From Plasmodium malariae (Eukaryota > Apicomplexa > Aconoidasida > Haemosporida > Plasmodiidae), in contig NC_041782.1 of the NCBI RefSeq assembly GCF_900090045.1, forward strand, positions 769,001 through 833,000: DNA of 64,000 nucleotides, given 5' to 3'. Positions 1 through 10,725 of the stretch are shown piece after piece. The notes beneath the pieces were generated by a model. It had not been told where the DNA came from, did no database searches, and saw nothing but the letters and a program-made list of their open reading frames with translations. Each line of letters opens with the position of its first letter. Within the stretch, counting starts at the first letter, position 1. Both the position numbers and the translations under genes were made by a program.

Positions 1-497
1 TTTATTATTTTACTTTTCTTTTTCTTTTTCTTTTTTTTGTTTTTTTCTTTTTTTTTTTTAAACTTGTTGCCTAAGCTAAACGAACAATTATTAAAGCATA
101 ACAGCAAAGGGCACATAAAAAGTTTACAAGCTAATCGCATAAATATAGAGGTTAATATTAAATAATTTTTTTCTTCTACATATATATAGGGCAGCAGGGG
201 GGGTAAGGTGCTTGAGTATATATTTAAATACTAAAATAAGGAAAGTCAAAAAAATGCTTGGTGGAAAATATAGCATCAAAAAAGCAAAAATATATAGTAA
301 TTTTATGCAACATAGATTCGCGGAAACGGAAAAAAGTAGTATAGGATAAAGGGGTAAATGTATCTGCCTATATCTATATCTATCTATATATATATATGCG
401 TACATACTCATGTACGCATATGTAAAAATATATGGGTTTATTGAAAGGGCCCAAAGTAAGCGCCTTCGTTGAACGCTCCAAATGAATAGTCGATAGG
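1..497. other. 5' flank of the INTS9-like gene
   Basis: Gene-free AT-rich sequence. It opens with a long T-rich tract (1-59) and carries a TATC/TATA microsatellite at about 363-398. It is likely to hold promoter and 5' UTR of the gene starting at 498. I see no RNA gene in it; the short frames on both strands are low-complexity. Confidence 0.6.
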
Positions 498-2897
498 ATG
501 AATGACTCATTCGAAATGATCAAGTTATGTGGAAGTGACCACGTAAGCAGCCACTTAATAAAAATTGGTTCCTTCAACATTTTATGTGATATGCCGCTAA
601 ATCATGAGGAAATACTAAATTTAAAAAAAAAAGATATAACGCGTAACAATAGTGATAGGGAAAAAGAATTGGATGAACAGTATATAAGTATAACTAATAT
701 GGAAGTACACTCATCATCAAACAAATTATTACTAAGTATAAGTAATATACCCATAAAGATTCATATAATTTTAATTTCTTGTATTGAATGTTTTATGGGT
801 TTACCAATATTTTGTAAATATTTTGATATATCGGATACACATATAATATGTACGAAACCTATTTTTACCTTTTCTATGTGTGCAGTAGAAAATTTGCAGA
901 CAAAGGAAAATTATTTACCTGAATGGAATGAAGAAATAAATGAAACAAATTTTAATGAAAACATTTTTAATAGTAGTGATGATTATTTTGACTTAAAGTT
1001 AAGTTTCAAAAATTCTCTTCATTTATTATCATATAAAGAAAAAATAAGCTTCAAGCAAAATGATGAAATTGTTCATATTACTTTATATAGTAGTGGTTAT
1101 TCCCTAGGTAGCTGTAACTTTTTTATAGCAACAGATTTTTTGAATATTCTTGTTATAAATAAGAGTACATATAATATAAAAAGACATCCCTCACCATTTG
1201 ACTCCAGCTGTTTGTCAAAAGCTGATTTTGTTTTGTTTACATCATACTATTCCTCTAACCATTTTTACAATTTTTCGCTAAATCAAAAAGAAGAAGAACA
1301 TATAGCTAGGGGGAATAAACCACCTAATAGCTATAACGATAAATTATTAGTGGATAAAGCTGACTCAAAAAGAGCTACATGTAGTGGTACTATTTCGTCT
1401 TCTCTAAATGGTAATACCCCCGAACAAAAAGAAATAAAAGAAAAGATTAAAAAAAAAGTAAATGTATGTATAGAAAGAACATATAAAGATAGCTTAAATA
1501 AAATATGCTCCATCGTTCTAAGAACAATAAAAAGTAAAGGATGTGTTATAATTCCGGTTGATTTACATTTTTTATACTTCCTCGAATTAGTAGAATTGAT
1601 AGGAGTAATTATTAGTAAATATTTAACAAAAGAAGAGCAAGTATTAATTTTTGGTATCATATCAAATATTAGCAATGTAATACATCAAGCAGATTTATGT
1701 GCTGAATGGGTAGAAGAATCAAGGAAAAAAAAATGCAGTAAATCGTCTAACCCTCAGGGACCTTTCTCTATCGATACTATGATAAAAAATAATCGATTAA
1801 TTATAGGAAATGATACAAATGATATTTGTAAATATTTTAGATATCCTTGTGTTTGTTTTATTCAAGATTCCACTTTACGATTTTTTGAATCATCTGTATT
1901 ATTAGAAAAGTGGGCAAAGGATTCAAATAATTCTATTATACTCGTTGACCCATATTATGACCCTATATCAGTTTTATACCCTTTTCATATTTATCATAAA
2001 AATATAAATGCTTATTATTGCCCCCTTCTATGGGATATAAATGAACGTAACATACTTGACATTATAAATGCAAACACAAATAAAAAATGCGTATATGTTT
2101 TACCGCACACTTTAAGAAGTATGTTTAAAAAAGATCAGTCGAACTGGGAAATTTACCCTCAAAATGTACATGAGTACTGTGGTCCCAATAAAAACGACAC
2201 ACCAGAAGGGGTTAACACCGTTATTCCAAATAACCCTGATGATTATGATGATAAAAGGAATATTAATGCAACTCAGAACAGTCGTACATATTCCTACACC
2301 TCACATGGCATAACAAATAATGTAATATATTTATATCCATTAAAAAAAAGAGAAATTGTTTTCAACAGTTTTTTACATTTCCATAAAAAAATGCATCCTA
2401 TCCGGTTTACCGTTGACGGTACACAAAAATTAGAAAAAGTACTACGAAAAATTGACGACTTTTATTGTGCCAATGTTAAATGTACCTATTTAAGAAACTT
2501 TTTCGGGGATATTATAAAAGAAGATAACATTGAAGAATTAATAGATGAAGATAAAGATGATCAAAAAGGAAAAGAGGACGTGGGGAAGAAAACCATAATA
2601 AATGAAATACTTACCAACGAACGGAAGATAGGCTTAATGTTTGGATCTATAAATGAACAAGAAATATTAAACAATTTAGTACAATATGGTTATAGTAAAA
2701 ATGATTTAACAATAAACTATTCACAAAATATCAAATTAGATGTTGATCAGACTAAGTATTTATGGTGCATTGGGATTAACTCAATTAATTCTAAGATAAT
2801 AGGTTACACAAAATATGACATTGAAGTTTTTAGCAGTAACACAAAACTAAGACAACAAATTACGGAGATACTGCATAAATTAAGCAAAAGTTTTTAA
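498..2897 (+). CDS. INTS9: Integrator complex subunit 9-like protein (inactive metallo-beta-lactamase/beta-CASP fold)
   Basis: A single-exon frame of 799 aa; animal INTS9 is about 650 aa. INTS9 is the non-catalytic partner of the INTS11 endonuclease in the nuclear Integrator complex, which cleaves nascent RNA. The family pattern runs through the whole length. The N-terminus from Met7 (MIKLCGSDH) aligns with the usual INTS9 start, so Met7 could be the true start. The segment ILISCIECFMGLP (about residue 90) sits where active enzymes carry HxHxDH, and no such motif is present, as in other INTS9 proteins. SSGYSLGSCNFF (about 200) and the beta-CASP segment with CAEWVEES, FRYPCVCF and LRFFESS follow. 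A charged low-complexity insert lies at about 260-320 and a longer unique C-terminal part follows the core. The downstream neighbour is convergent. CPSF100 is the main alternative family, but the GYxLGSxNF and LRF patterns favour INTS9. Confidence 0.85.
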   Translation: MNDSFEMIKLCGSDHVSSHLIKIGSFNILCDMPLNHEEILNLKKKDITRNNSDREKELDEQYISITNMEVHSSSNKLLLSISNIPIKIHIILISCIECFMGLPIFCKYFDISDTHIICTKPIFTFSMCAVENLQTKENYLPEWNEEINETNFNENIFNSSDDYFDLKLSFKNSLHLLSYKEKISFKQNDEIVHITLYSSGYSLGSCNFFIATDFLNILVINKSTYNIKRHPSPFDSSCLSKADFVLFTSYYSSNHFYNFSLNQKEEEHIARGNKPPNSYNDKLLVDKADSKRATCSGTISSSLNGNTPEQKEIKEKIKKKVNVCIERTYKDSLNKICSIVLRTIKSKGCVIIPVDLHFLYFLELVELIGVIISKYLTKEEQVLIFGIISNISNVIHQADLCAEWVEESRKKKCSKSSNPQGPFSIDTMIKNNRLIIGNDTNDICKYFRYPCVCFIQDSTLRFFESSVLLEKWAKDSNNSIILVDPYYDPISVLYPFHIYHKNINAYYCPLLWDINERNILDIINANTNKKCVYVLPHTLRSMFKKDQSNWEIYPQNVHEYCGPNKNDTPEGVNTVIPNNPDDYDDKRNINATQNSRTYSYTSHGITNNVIYLYPLKKREIVFNSFLHFHKKMHPIRFTVDGTQKLEKVLRKIDDFYCANVKCTYLRNFFGDIIKEDNIEELIDEDKDDQKGKEDVGKKTIINEILTNERKIGLMFGSINEQEILNNLVQYGYSKNDLTINYSQNIKLDVDQTKYLWCIGINSINSKIIGYTKYDIEVFSSNTKLRQQITEILHKLSKSF

Positions 2898-3119
2898 TTA
2901 AAAAAAAAAAAAAAAAATAGAAGCCTTTACAGCGCCCACATAACCGTTCCATTTTCCGTGAATTTCTTACTGTATTTTAAATGAAGAGATAATTTAATTT
3001 TGACCTTTACGTGGGGGGCTTTTTTTGTTTAGAAACGTTGGGTAAATTGACATATATCTATCCATATCTATATCTATATCTATATCTCTAACGCTATCTC
3101 TATCTATATCTATCTATCT

Positions 3120-3169
<50 letters not shown>

Positions 3170-3273
3170 GTGTATGAATGTATGCTTGAATGTGTATACT
3201 TATATATATATACATGTATAAGTTTATATCCCATCATAAATTTACCACCAGCCCAAGGTACTGTTTAGGCCTT
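2898..3273. other. Intergenic spacer between convergent genes, with a TATCTA microsatellite
   Basis: This is the 3' flank of two convergent genes. It begins with an A-run just after the first stop codon. A CTATAT/TATCTA hexamer tract fills about 3052-3150 and grades into (TA)n. No coding potential is seen. Confidence 0.6.
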
Positions 3274-5337
3274 TTAAGGGAGAAAATGATTCCGTAATTT
3301 TATGAAAATACGTAAATATTTTGGTGAGAAGTTATGGAAAAAGGTGTACTGACTAGAGGTACAATTTATAAATATTGAGTTTGACAGAAAAAAAAAAAAG
3401 AAAAAATACATACACATGTGTACATAAATATAAAAATGTACGCATATATATATATATGTGCATTGCCGAGGAGACGGCAGCCATTTTTTTAGCATTTTTT
3501 TTTTCACGTAAAAGATATTTTACTTTTTTTTTTTTTTTTTTATTATTCCCCCATTCGACGTATTTTAAAATTTTCTCTTCCAGTTCCTCTTATCTGCATG
3601 AAAATTTCCCCATATTTGGCCGTGCAATCGAACTCTTTTCAAATACCCAGGAGGATGCTTTTCCATTTTGTCTCTTCTTTGTTTAAAATATAAATAATAC
3701 TCATCAGGTAAATTTTCTGTTCCATTGTAAATTCCATCAATTTTCAATAAAGAGTTTTCCGTAATAGAGGCAATATATTTTGTTTTAAAAAACCCACTTT
3801 TGTCAAATGATGTTGAAGTGAGCTTGCTGTTATTATAATACTCAGTAAATATATTTTCTGACTTTATTTTCAATATATTTGTTTTGGTGTCAATTTCTAT
3901 ATTTATATTTGGTAATACATAACCAGCTATCTTTCTTTCATATGGTATAAGCTCCTCCTCTAGTTTACCTAATTCCATTACACATATTGTTCCTATTTCT
4001 TGTACTACATATCGCTGAAAAATTTTTGCATTAATAAAAATTTTCTTTATTTTTTCTACATATTTTTTGTGAATTCCTGGCATTATTTCATTACCATTAA
4101 TTAATATTGAACGCACTTTATTAGCTTTTTTTTGAATAAATTCCTCTTTTGTTACATTATTAATAGGACAATTTTCAAAAAAGAGAATAAAATCTCGAAT
4201 TAAATAATTGTTACACACAATTGTACTTATGCCCTTTTCCATATTTAATATTTCTTCAAATAAGCTAGATCCATCAATAAAATCAAAAGTGTCATCCACA
4301 AAATCGTTCTTAATAATTAAGTTATGAACTGAGAAGTTATTATTTTTATTTTTCATATGATTTTTAAACCATTCCATATAACTGTTATTATTTAACACCT
4401 TATTTACACTTATTTCAGGGAACACAATTGTTGCACCTGTGTATATCAGATTAAATAATATATCAAAATATTGTATATTATTCGCTGGTGAACATACTAA
4501 AACGTTGTCTTCTTTTCCATTAATTTGCATAAAATTCGTAAAAATTTTGGACTGTTTCAATATATTCGACAAAGAAAATTTTATACTTTTGTCACATTCA
4601 TTTTCTTTTGATAACTGCAAATGAAAAGAAACGTTATTTTTCCTAATATTTAATCCTTCCCTATTACCAAAGAAACCATCTTTATCCTCCACAAAATAAT
4701 CATTATTATTTTCCAACGAATGATTGTCAAAATGTATACTGTTTATTTGGTTAAGGGCATTCTTTTTTCCATTTATATAATCCTCACATTTTTTCTGACC
4801 GTGCATAAATTTTTTCGCAAAATTTTCCCGTCCTTCATTTAGGTCTTCTACATATTCTTCATGGGATAATATATCAGGCTTATCATAACAAATCAAAAAT
4901 GGAATTTGTAAATTAAATGATATTTCTTCAATATAGTGTTTATAAAAAGGATGACATAAAATTAAATCAATGTTATTTTCCGCTATGTAAAAGGAATATT
5001 TCTGCTTCATTTGTTTTGCCTTTTTTATAGGAGTAGGAATTGAAATATAATCAAAATTATTTAACAACACACAGAATTTAAACACAAGCTGAGAATAACA
5101 TGCAGGAAAGAGACAACCTATTTTTTTCTTCTGCTTATAAGACCAATCATTTAGCCTAAAATAATCGTACATATAATACATAAGTTTTTTATTCATCAGA
5201 TATACCTCACTAAAAAATTCATTGGATGACACCACAGAGTTATTCGTGTAAATATTGAATGAACTGTTCAGCAAAGTTTTCAGCGTTCCAAAACTTCTCC
5301 TTGCCGGCAAGCACTTTTGATAAAATTTTATTCCCAT
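3274..5337 (-). CDS. Divergent acyl-CoA synthetase-like (ANL/AMP-binding superfamily) protein, probably catalytically degenerate
   Basis: I propose two exons, 5337-3647 and 3352-3274, with a 294-bp intron (GT at 3646, AG at 3353); phase is kept. The product is about 589 aa. ANL enzymes adenylate carboxylic acids and load them on CoA. The fold signature is visible: FSLSNILKQSK followed by VLVCSPANN and LIYTGATIVFPE match the region after the ANL P-loop, and later come QEIGT, GYVLPNINIEI and SGFFKTKYIASI. The serine/threonine-glycine-rich AMP-binding P-loop expected just before FSLSN is missing, and the usual Asp/Arg hinge residues are not clear, so I infer a pseudoenzyme. The N-terminus (MGIKFYQKCLPARRSFG) is basic and lacks acidic residues, consistent with mitochondrial targeting. 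Without splicing, exon 1 reads on for about 27 residues to a stop at 3565. It diverges from the BuGZ-like gene. Confidence 0.6.
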
Positions 5338-6552
5338 TTTTATAGTTATGCATAGACAGAAAAAAATAAAAAAAAAATTACTTGTACACAGTTGACATGT
5401 TCATACATGAGTACTGTTGCACGCACGTGTATATATTCATCTATGTACATGTATAAAAAAGCATACCTGACCGCAACATTTAGAGCCAATATATAAATCT
5501 CTTATTTATAAACAATGAAAAAAAAAAAAATATATATATTCCATAAAAATTAAATTAAAATTATGAACAAATAATAAATGTTTTTTAAAATAATGTTTAC
5601 AGCCTCTGAAAAATAAAAATCCAACCATACTTCAATTTTTTCTCATTCATTTTCTTCTCTTAATTTATTATCCACTAAGTTGTTTTTCGTTTATTGCATA
5701 CAAAAAGGGACATTTATTAAATTAACTATCTGTAATATATTAAATTGTTAACTCCTTTTGCATACCCATTTATTTTCTGGATATGTTTTATTCTTTTCTA
5801 TTCAATGTATATAACCATTTCGATCAAAAAATAAAAATATACAAGCATTTTTGCATAATTGTGTAGGAAAGGTTTTGTCCATTCCTTTTTTCCTTTTTTC
5901 TTTTTTTTCAAGTCATTCTTAATTACTTTTTTACAATGTTTTTTAAGTTGACTTTTTTTTTCTTTTTGGAAATGTTAAAAATTATGTATGTTCTGAAAAA
6001 AGTTTTTATGAATTACCGGTTAGGTACTACAATTTCACCTTTGTGTCTATATGTTGTTGTTATTTCGTGTATATGTATACTTAAAAATTTTTGTTCAAAA
6101 ACTAATTTTTTGAGAATGAGAGTGATGTATTACTAGATATTTCCATTCTTCAGTTTTCCTTCATAGAACATGTTATCTTTCATATTATTTTTTCCTTTCC
6201 TCCTTCTATCTTTCATACATTTTCACTGCTAAATGTATATATATATATATATATATGTATATATGTTTACATCACAATATAAAATTAAATAAGGAATAAG
6301 GTAAAGTGAAATAAGAATATTTCAAAAATTAAAACAGAACAGTTTATATATCCGCTGTTGCATGTAGGAAAAATACATATATTCGAACTTATATTAATGT
6401 GAGAGGTACCATGTAAAATATAAACAAAAAGCATACATATGCGTATGTACTCATACGTGTGCACATGAATTCACACACAAGCACACATACTCTTACGTAT
6501 ACATATGTATTAACACATGCACACATATACGCATACGTACACATATGTACTA

Positions 6553-6702
6553 ATGCAGACACTTAAACGGTTTCACAGTTCAGCCTTTGTGGAAGCAAAA
6601 AAATATATTCATAACGCTCGCTCATATTTTGTAATACATCCCTTTCTAGAACTATTTAATGCTAATGAAATCAATGCGTTAAAGATGCATAAAAAGATAT
6701 AG
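6553..6702 (+). CDS. Possible small ORF or terminal exon with a mitochondrial-presequence-like start
   Basis: A 49-aa frame from an ATG, less AT-biased than its surroundings. It begins MQTLKRFHSSAFVEA, an amphipathic Arg/Lys/Ser-rich start of the kind used for mitochondrial import, and ends in a TAG. The bases before it (taatgcag, then ACACTT) could also serve as a splice acceptor, so it may be the last exon of a spliced gene. I recognise no family and it may be chance. Confidence 0.25.
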   Translation: MQTLKRFHSSAFVEAKKYIHNARSYFVIHPFLELFNANEINALKMHKKI

Positions 6703-7224
6703 CTCAACGCCTAAGTATTGAATCAATATGAAAAAAGAAAACAATGCAGTAAAATACAATACACAAATTAAACAAACGCATATACATAAACATATTAAGT
6801 GCAATATAGAGAAGTATACTCTTCACTTATATTAAAAATGTTAAAGATTTTTTTTTTTAAGAATTAAAAATAATATCAGAAATATACAGTACTTCTTCAT
6901 ATATATAATACAACACAGTATGGTCAAATGCTGTAATAATTTTTTTTTTTTTTTTGAGTGCGTTCTAATTTGTTTTTACCCTTATAAGGTTCTTATGCAC
7001 AACGTAAAATTAATTCAACTTTTATAATTTTTTTTTTTGTTTCTTCTCTTAAACGGAGCTTAACTTTTAAAAAATTTTGAATATTCTTTACCGTTGTGTA
7101 TCTATTAGCGATATATTATTCTTTTATTTATTTGCTGAATATTAGGAAGGAATGGAACTACATTATTTGGTAGGGTATCTATAATACAGCTAACTTTGTG
7201 ATATTACATATGTATGTTTATATA

Positions 7225-7440
7225 TATGTACAATTGTTTGAATATATTTTTATGTATTTATATGTATTTGCATATATTATTATATATTTTCATATAGTAG
7301 CGCATAATTGCATTTATTTTCGTATATTTGCATATATTAGCGCGTAATTGCATATATTATCCTATATTTTCATATGTTAGCTTATAATTGAATATATTAT
7401 CGTACATTTTCATATGTTAGCTTATAATTGCATATACATG
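7225..7440. repeat. Degenerate tandem repeat, unit about 40 bp
   Basis: Four to five imperfect copies of a unit like TTGCATATATTATCCTATAT followed by TTTCATATGTTAGCTTATAA. The copies become more alike toward the right end. It lies in the promoter side of the BuGZ-like gene. Confidence 0.7.
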
Positions 7441-7826
7441 CGCATATATGCGTATATTTCTCCTTCGTGAAACATAAAAATATTGATGTGAAGAAAGCGC
7501 ATCGCTGTATGCATTTGCGTTAAATGTTAAAATTGAATTATACCTTTCATAAATCGTAAATGATTTAAGCTTATTACATTTATGCCTCCTTTTTGACGTG
7601 AAAATTTAACGGATTCCCCTCAATATACACATATGTATGTATTTATATATGCATATGTACATACGCAGGGGAGTATATAACAATATTGATGTACGCTTTT
7701 ATTCATGTGCTGCAAAAATTACCAAACGCACGACTATTCATCATACGTACATTTCTTAGTATGTACAACTGCAATCCCTATTTTTCCATGAAATAAAATA
7801 AAATAAAAATCAAAAAAAAAAAAAAT

Positions 7827-9110
7827 ATGGGGAGAAAAAAGCGCAAGGTAAATATAGAACTGAAACCATTTTGCTACTATTGTGATAGAGAATTTGATGA
7901 CGAGAAAATTCTTATTCAACATCAAAAGGCAAAACATTTTAAATGTTTACAATGTAATAGAAAATTAGATATAGCAAGTGGATTAATAGTTCATATGATG
8001 CAAGTACATAAAACCAATTTAAGAGCAGTGCCTAATGCCTTACCAAAAAGAAATGATCCTGAGATTATTATAAGAGGGATGAATGGAGTACCAACAGAAA
8101 TAATAGAAGAAAATTTAAATAAGTTAAAACAAAAATTAGGAGATAAGAATATTAAAAGACAACAAAGAGTAAATTGGGCGCAAGTAGCTATGGCACCTAC
8201 AATGGAACAATTTTTACAACAAGCTCAGATGGGAAATTTCTCCTTCCCTGGTTTTAATTCACCCCTTATACCAACAAATAATTTATTACCAAATAGTGGT
8301 AATAGTTATACCACTACTAATAATAGTAATAGAAACAATAATAGTAATAGTAATAATAATAGTAATAGTTACAATACTAGTAATGGTAACAGTACTAGTA
8401 ATGCTAACAATAACAATAATGCTAACAATAACAATAATGCTAACAATAATAGTAATAATAGCAATTGTAATAATAGTACCTTAGATTTAAAAAACAGAAA
8501 AAATATACCAGCTATGCCTTTTTATTTGCCTAATAATAATATAAATATGATACAACCACCACCATTAGGTGCTAATATGTATTCTACTATGAATCAAAAA
8601 AATACAACATTACCAAACGTGCTCCCTCATACGCCTTCAGGAATTCCGCATAACAATGTAGCATCCCTTGGTTTTACAGGATTTCCTTCAAATATCCCAC
8701 CTCTTCCTCCAAATAGTTCACAAAAATATACACAAAATATGAACTTTTCAGGATCTACTTTTCCAACTAATTTATCAACAAATATGTATCAGTCATCTCA
8801 TTCAATTTATATGCCTCCAGGAATGTGTCAACTACCTGATCCTCCTTCAGCCCCACCCATTATGCCTCCATCACCTTCACCTCCTAATATGTATCCATCG
8901 TCCACACCAGTAATACCACCATCAGCTACTCCACAAAATATGAATCCTACATCTCCTCATTCTACCAGTTCAAATAATATAGATGCAAAATTGGTTGAAA
9001 CTGTATCAGGGGATAAGGAAAGTGCACGAAATTCAAGTAATGAAAGTACAAAAAATAATGCACATCATACGGATAATGGAATAGCAGGAAGTAATAAGAC
9101 ATGTGAATAA
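7827..9110 (+). CDS. ZNF207/BuGZ-like double C2H2 zinc-finger protein
   Basis: A single exon of 427 aa. The start MGRKKRKVNIELKPF and the two fingers match the BuGZ/ZNF207 family closely: finger 1 uses C16, C19, H32 and H37 with the hallmark FDDEKILIQHQKAKH, and finger 2 uses C40, C43, H56 and H61. The segment after the fingers (AVPNALPKRNDPEI then GMNGVPTEIIEE) is also typical. In animals this protein binds microtubules and BUB3 at kinetochores and associates with splicing factors. Residues about 155-225 are Asn/Ser-rich low complexity. The rest is Pro/Asn/Met-rich, as in animal BuGZ, whose disordered tail drives coacervation. I do not see a convincing BUB3-binding GLEBS motif, so the kinetochore role is inference. 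Nuclear location is likely. Confidence 0.85.
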   Translation: MGRKKRKVNIELKPFCYYCDREFDDEKILIQHQKAKHFKCLQCNRKLDIASGLIVHMMQVHKTNLRAVPNALPKRNDPEIIIRGMNGVPTEIIEENLNKLKQKLGDKNIKRQQRVNWAQVAMAPTMEQFLQQAQMGNFSFPGFNSPLIPTNNLLPNSGNSYTTTNNSNRNNNSNSNNNSNSYNTSNGNSTSNANNNNNANNNNNANNNSNNSNCNNSTLDLKNRKNIPAMPFYLPNNNINMIQPPPLGANMYSTMNQKNTTLPNVLPHTPSGIPHNNVASLGFTGFPSNIPPLPPNSSQKYTQNMNFSGSTFPTNLSTNMYQSSHSIYMPPGMCQLPDPPSAPPIMPPSPSPPNMYPSSTPVIPPSATPQNMNPTSPHSTSSNNIDAKLVETVSGDKESARNSSNESTKNNAHHTDNGIAGSNKTCE

Positions 9111-9564
9111 TACCATTTTGTATCATTACAAAATGATGTAAAAATAATATTCAATAATGATGAAAGAACATTTTGGAGCAAATTATTCCGTAAATATGGA
9201 TGGATGAACACGCAAAATTGATGTAAATGCACACAAAAATAAAAAAAAAATGAAAAACTGAACTGAGAAAATACACATAAAATTAAGGTTCCAAGACCTT
9301 CTACATTATCATTCCAAGTTAAACAAGCATTTATATAAGAACGTGTAGTTCTGATGGTAGCACATTTATTCTATTTCACTATTAAGGGGTAACATAAAAC
9401 GAAACTATGGTACAGCAGCTATATTTATTATTTTATTTTTATTTTTTTTTTTTTTTGTATATATACTGCATAAAAATATGCTTATTTATTGTGTATACTT
9501 TTGTTAAGCCACTTCCATATACATAACTTTTTTTTTTCATTTTTTCTCTGCATCTTCATCTTAA

Positions 9565-9598
<34 letters not shown>

Positions 9599-9935
9599 CG
9601 TTAAACAAACCAACGACAGTGGAGCAGTTTTGGTGGAAAGGCCAAATGCAGAAAAAAGATAACAAATTAACAAAAAAACAAAACAACAAATTTTTTAAAA
9701 ATTTGATAGAGAAATTAAAACGAAAAATGTAAAAGTAAATATAAATAAATAAATATATATATACACATACATAAATGTACGGTGCTTCTTCCCCTTGGTT
9801 TTTATCTTCCCAATTTTTAAGTAGGGAACACGAAAATGGTGTCAACTGTTACTATCAGTTTTACAGCATTGCAACATATCAAATGGTACATAAATATTTA
9901 TCATAATATTTGTAGCCCTTTTTTTTTTTTTTCTT
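9111..9935. other. Spacer between the convergent BuGZ-like and KOW-candidate genes
   Basis: AT-rich, with T-runs at about 9435-9456 and 9567-9593. On the minus strand, short coding-like pieces occur near 9798-9842 (reading ...LKNWEDKNQGEEAP) and near 9480-9640. They could be extra 3' exons of the KOW candidate, but I could not join them with confidence. Confidence 0.4.
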
Positions 9936-10389
9936 TCAATCCAAGACTATTATTTTTCTCCTTTTATTTTTATCATTGTACAAATTATCCGAAATGATAG
10001 AATAATTTCCTTTTTGTGTGTTTTTTCCCTTATTTCGACCTCTTTTTACTTTCAGAATGTGCACGCTATTACCTCCTGATAAGTGGAAAAAAAAATAAGA
10101 AAAATAAAAAAAGATGAAAAAGGAGAATAATAAGAACATGTATGTAAGGATACCGCTTAACAAAAACGTACACAAGAAGTACATATATATGCAGTAAATG
10201 TACCAAAAAAAAAAAATATTTGATGAATATGCATATATGGCAGTACAATACAATATACAATTCTTCAAAATGTAAACAGGTGGAATTTTGTTTAAAGAAG
10301 AATAAATTTATTTGATCTTTTTAACTTATCAAATGTGTAAATATTTCATAATATTTCCATTTTTTTCGTATTAAATGAGAGGGAAACAT
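9936..10389 (-). CDS. Candidate small spliced gene encoding a basic KOW-like protein (possibly organellar ribosomal uL24)
   Basis: Two exons, 10389-10326 and 10075-9936, give 67 aa with phase preserved. The acceptor is strong (a T-rich tract, then ttatcag). The donor GTTAAA is weaker. Exon 1 reads MFPSHLIRKKWKYYEIF and the junction creates LIRGNSVHILKVKRGR followed by NKGK. This resembles the KOW motif of uL24 proteins (an RGDxVxVI core, then GxxKGK). It ends with a basic stretch and IIVLD. A basic, short, N-terminally Lys/Arg-rich protein would suit a mitochondrial or apicoplast ribosomal protein. Family uL24m members are usually longer, so 3' exons may be missing. It lies just downstream of the WSS1-like gene on the same strand. 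Confidence 0.35.
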
Positions 10390-10725
10390 TATTTTTGCAA
10401 TACATTATATATTTTTATAAGTACACTATATCCAAGAAATTAAGCGACAGATCGTTTTATATAACGCAGAAAGTAGACCTATTTGTGCATTTTATTTTGG
10501 TGCATTCAAATTACATATTATGTACCTATATATGCATATGTACATATATAAATGTGTATAAGTATATATACACATATAAAAATGCTGCCTCATTTTTACA
10601 ATAAAGACATGTACACATAATTTTACTGTACCATATATTTTGAGAATAAAATATATACTTTTCATTTTCATCAATGTATATGTATCATACAATAATGTAC
10701 ATATACTTAGATCATATGTTTTTTT
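10390..10725. other. Short spacer between two minus-strand genes
   Basis: AT-rich with (TA)n-like stretches at about 10525-10580. It is presumably the 3' flank of the WSS1-like gene and the promoter of the KOW candidate. No other feature is seen. Confidence 0.5.

Larger units (their letters stand above)
5338..7826. other. Divergent intergenic region (promoters of the ANL-like and BuGZ-like genes)
   Basis: A gene-poor 2.5-kb stretch between two divergently transcribed genes. It has poly-A/T runs, (TA)n at about 6236-6256 and a 40-bp-type repeat at 7225-7440. The only frame I single out is the 49-codon one at 6553. The 240 bp before 7827 are likely to carry the 5' UTR of the zinc-finger gene. 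Confidence 0.55.

Noticed and set aside
3274..3507. A separate 77-codon minus-strand gene
   Set aside because: Its last 25 codons fit better as the second exon of the ANL-like gene, and the first part is Tyr/Phe monotony from intron sequence.
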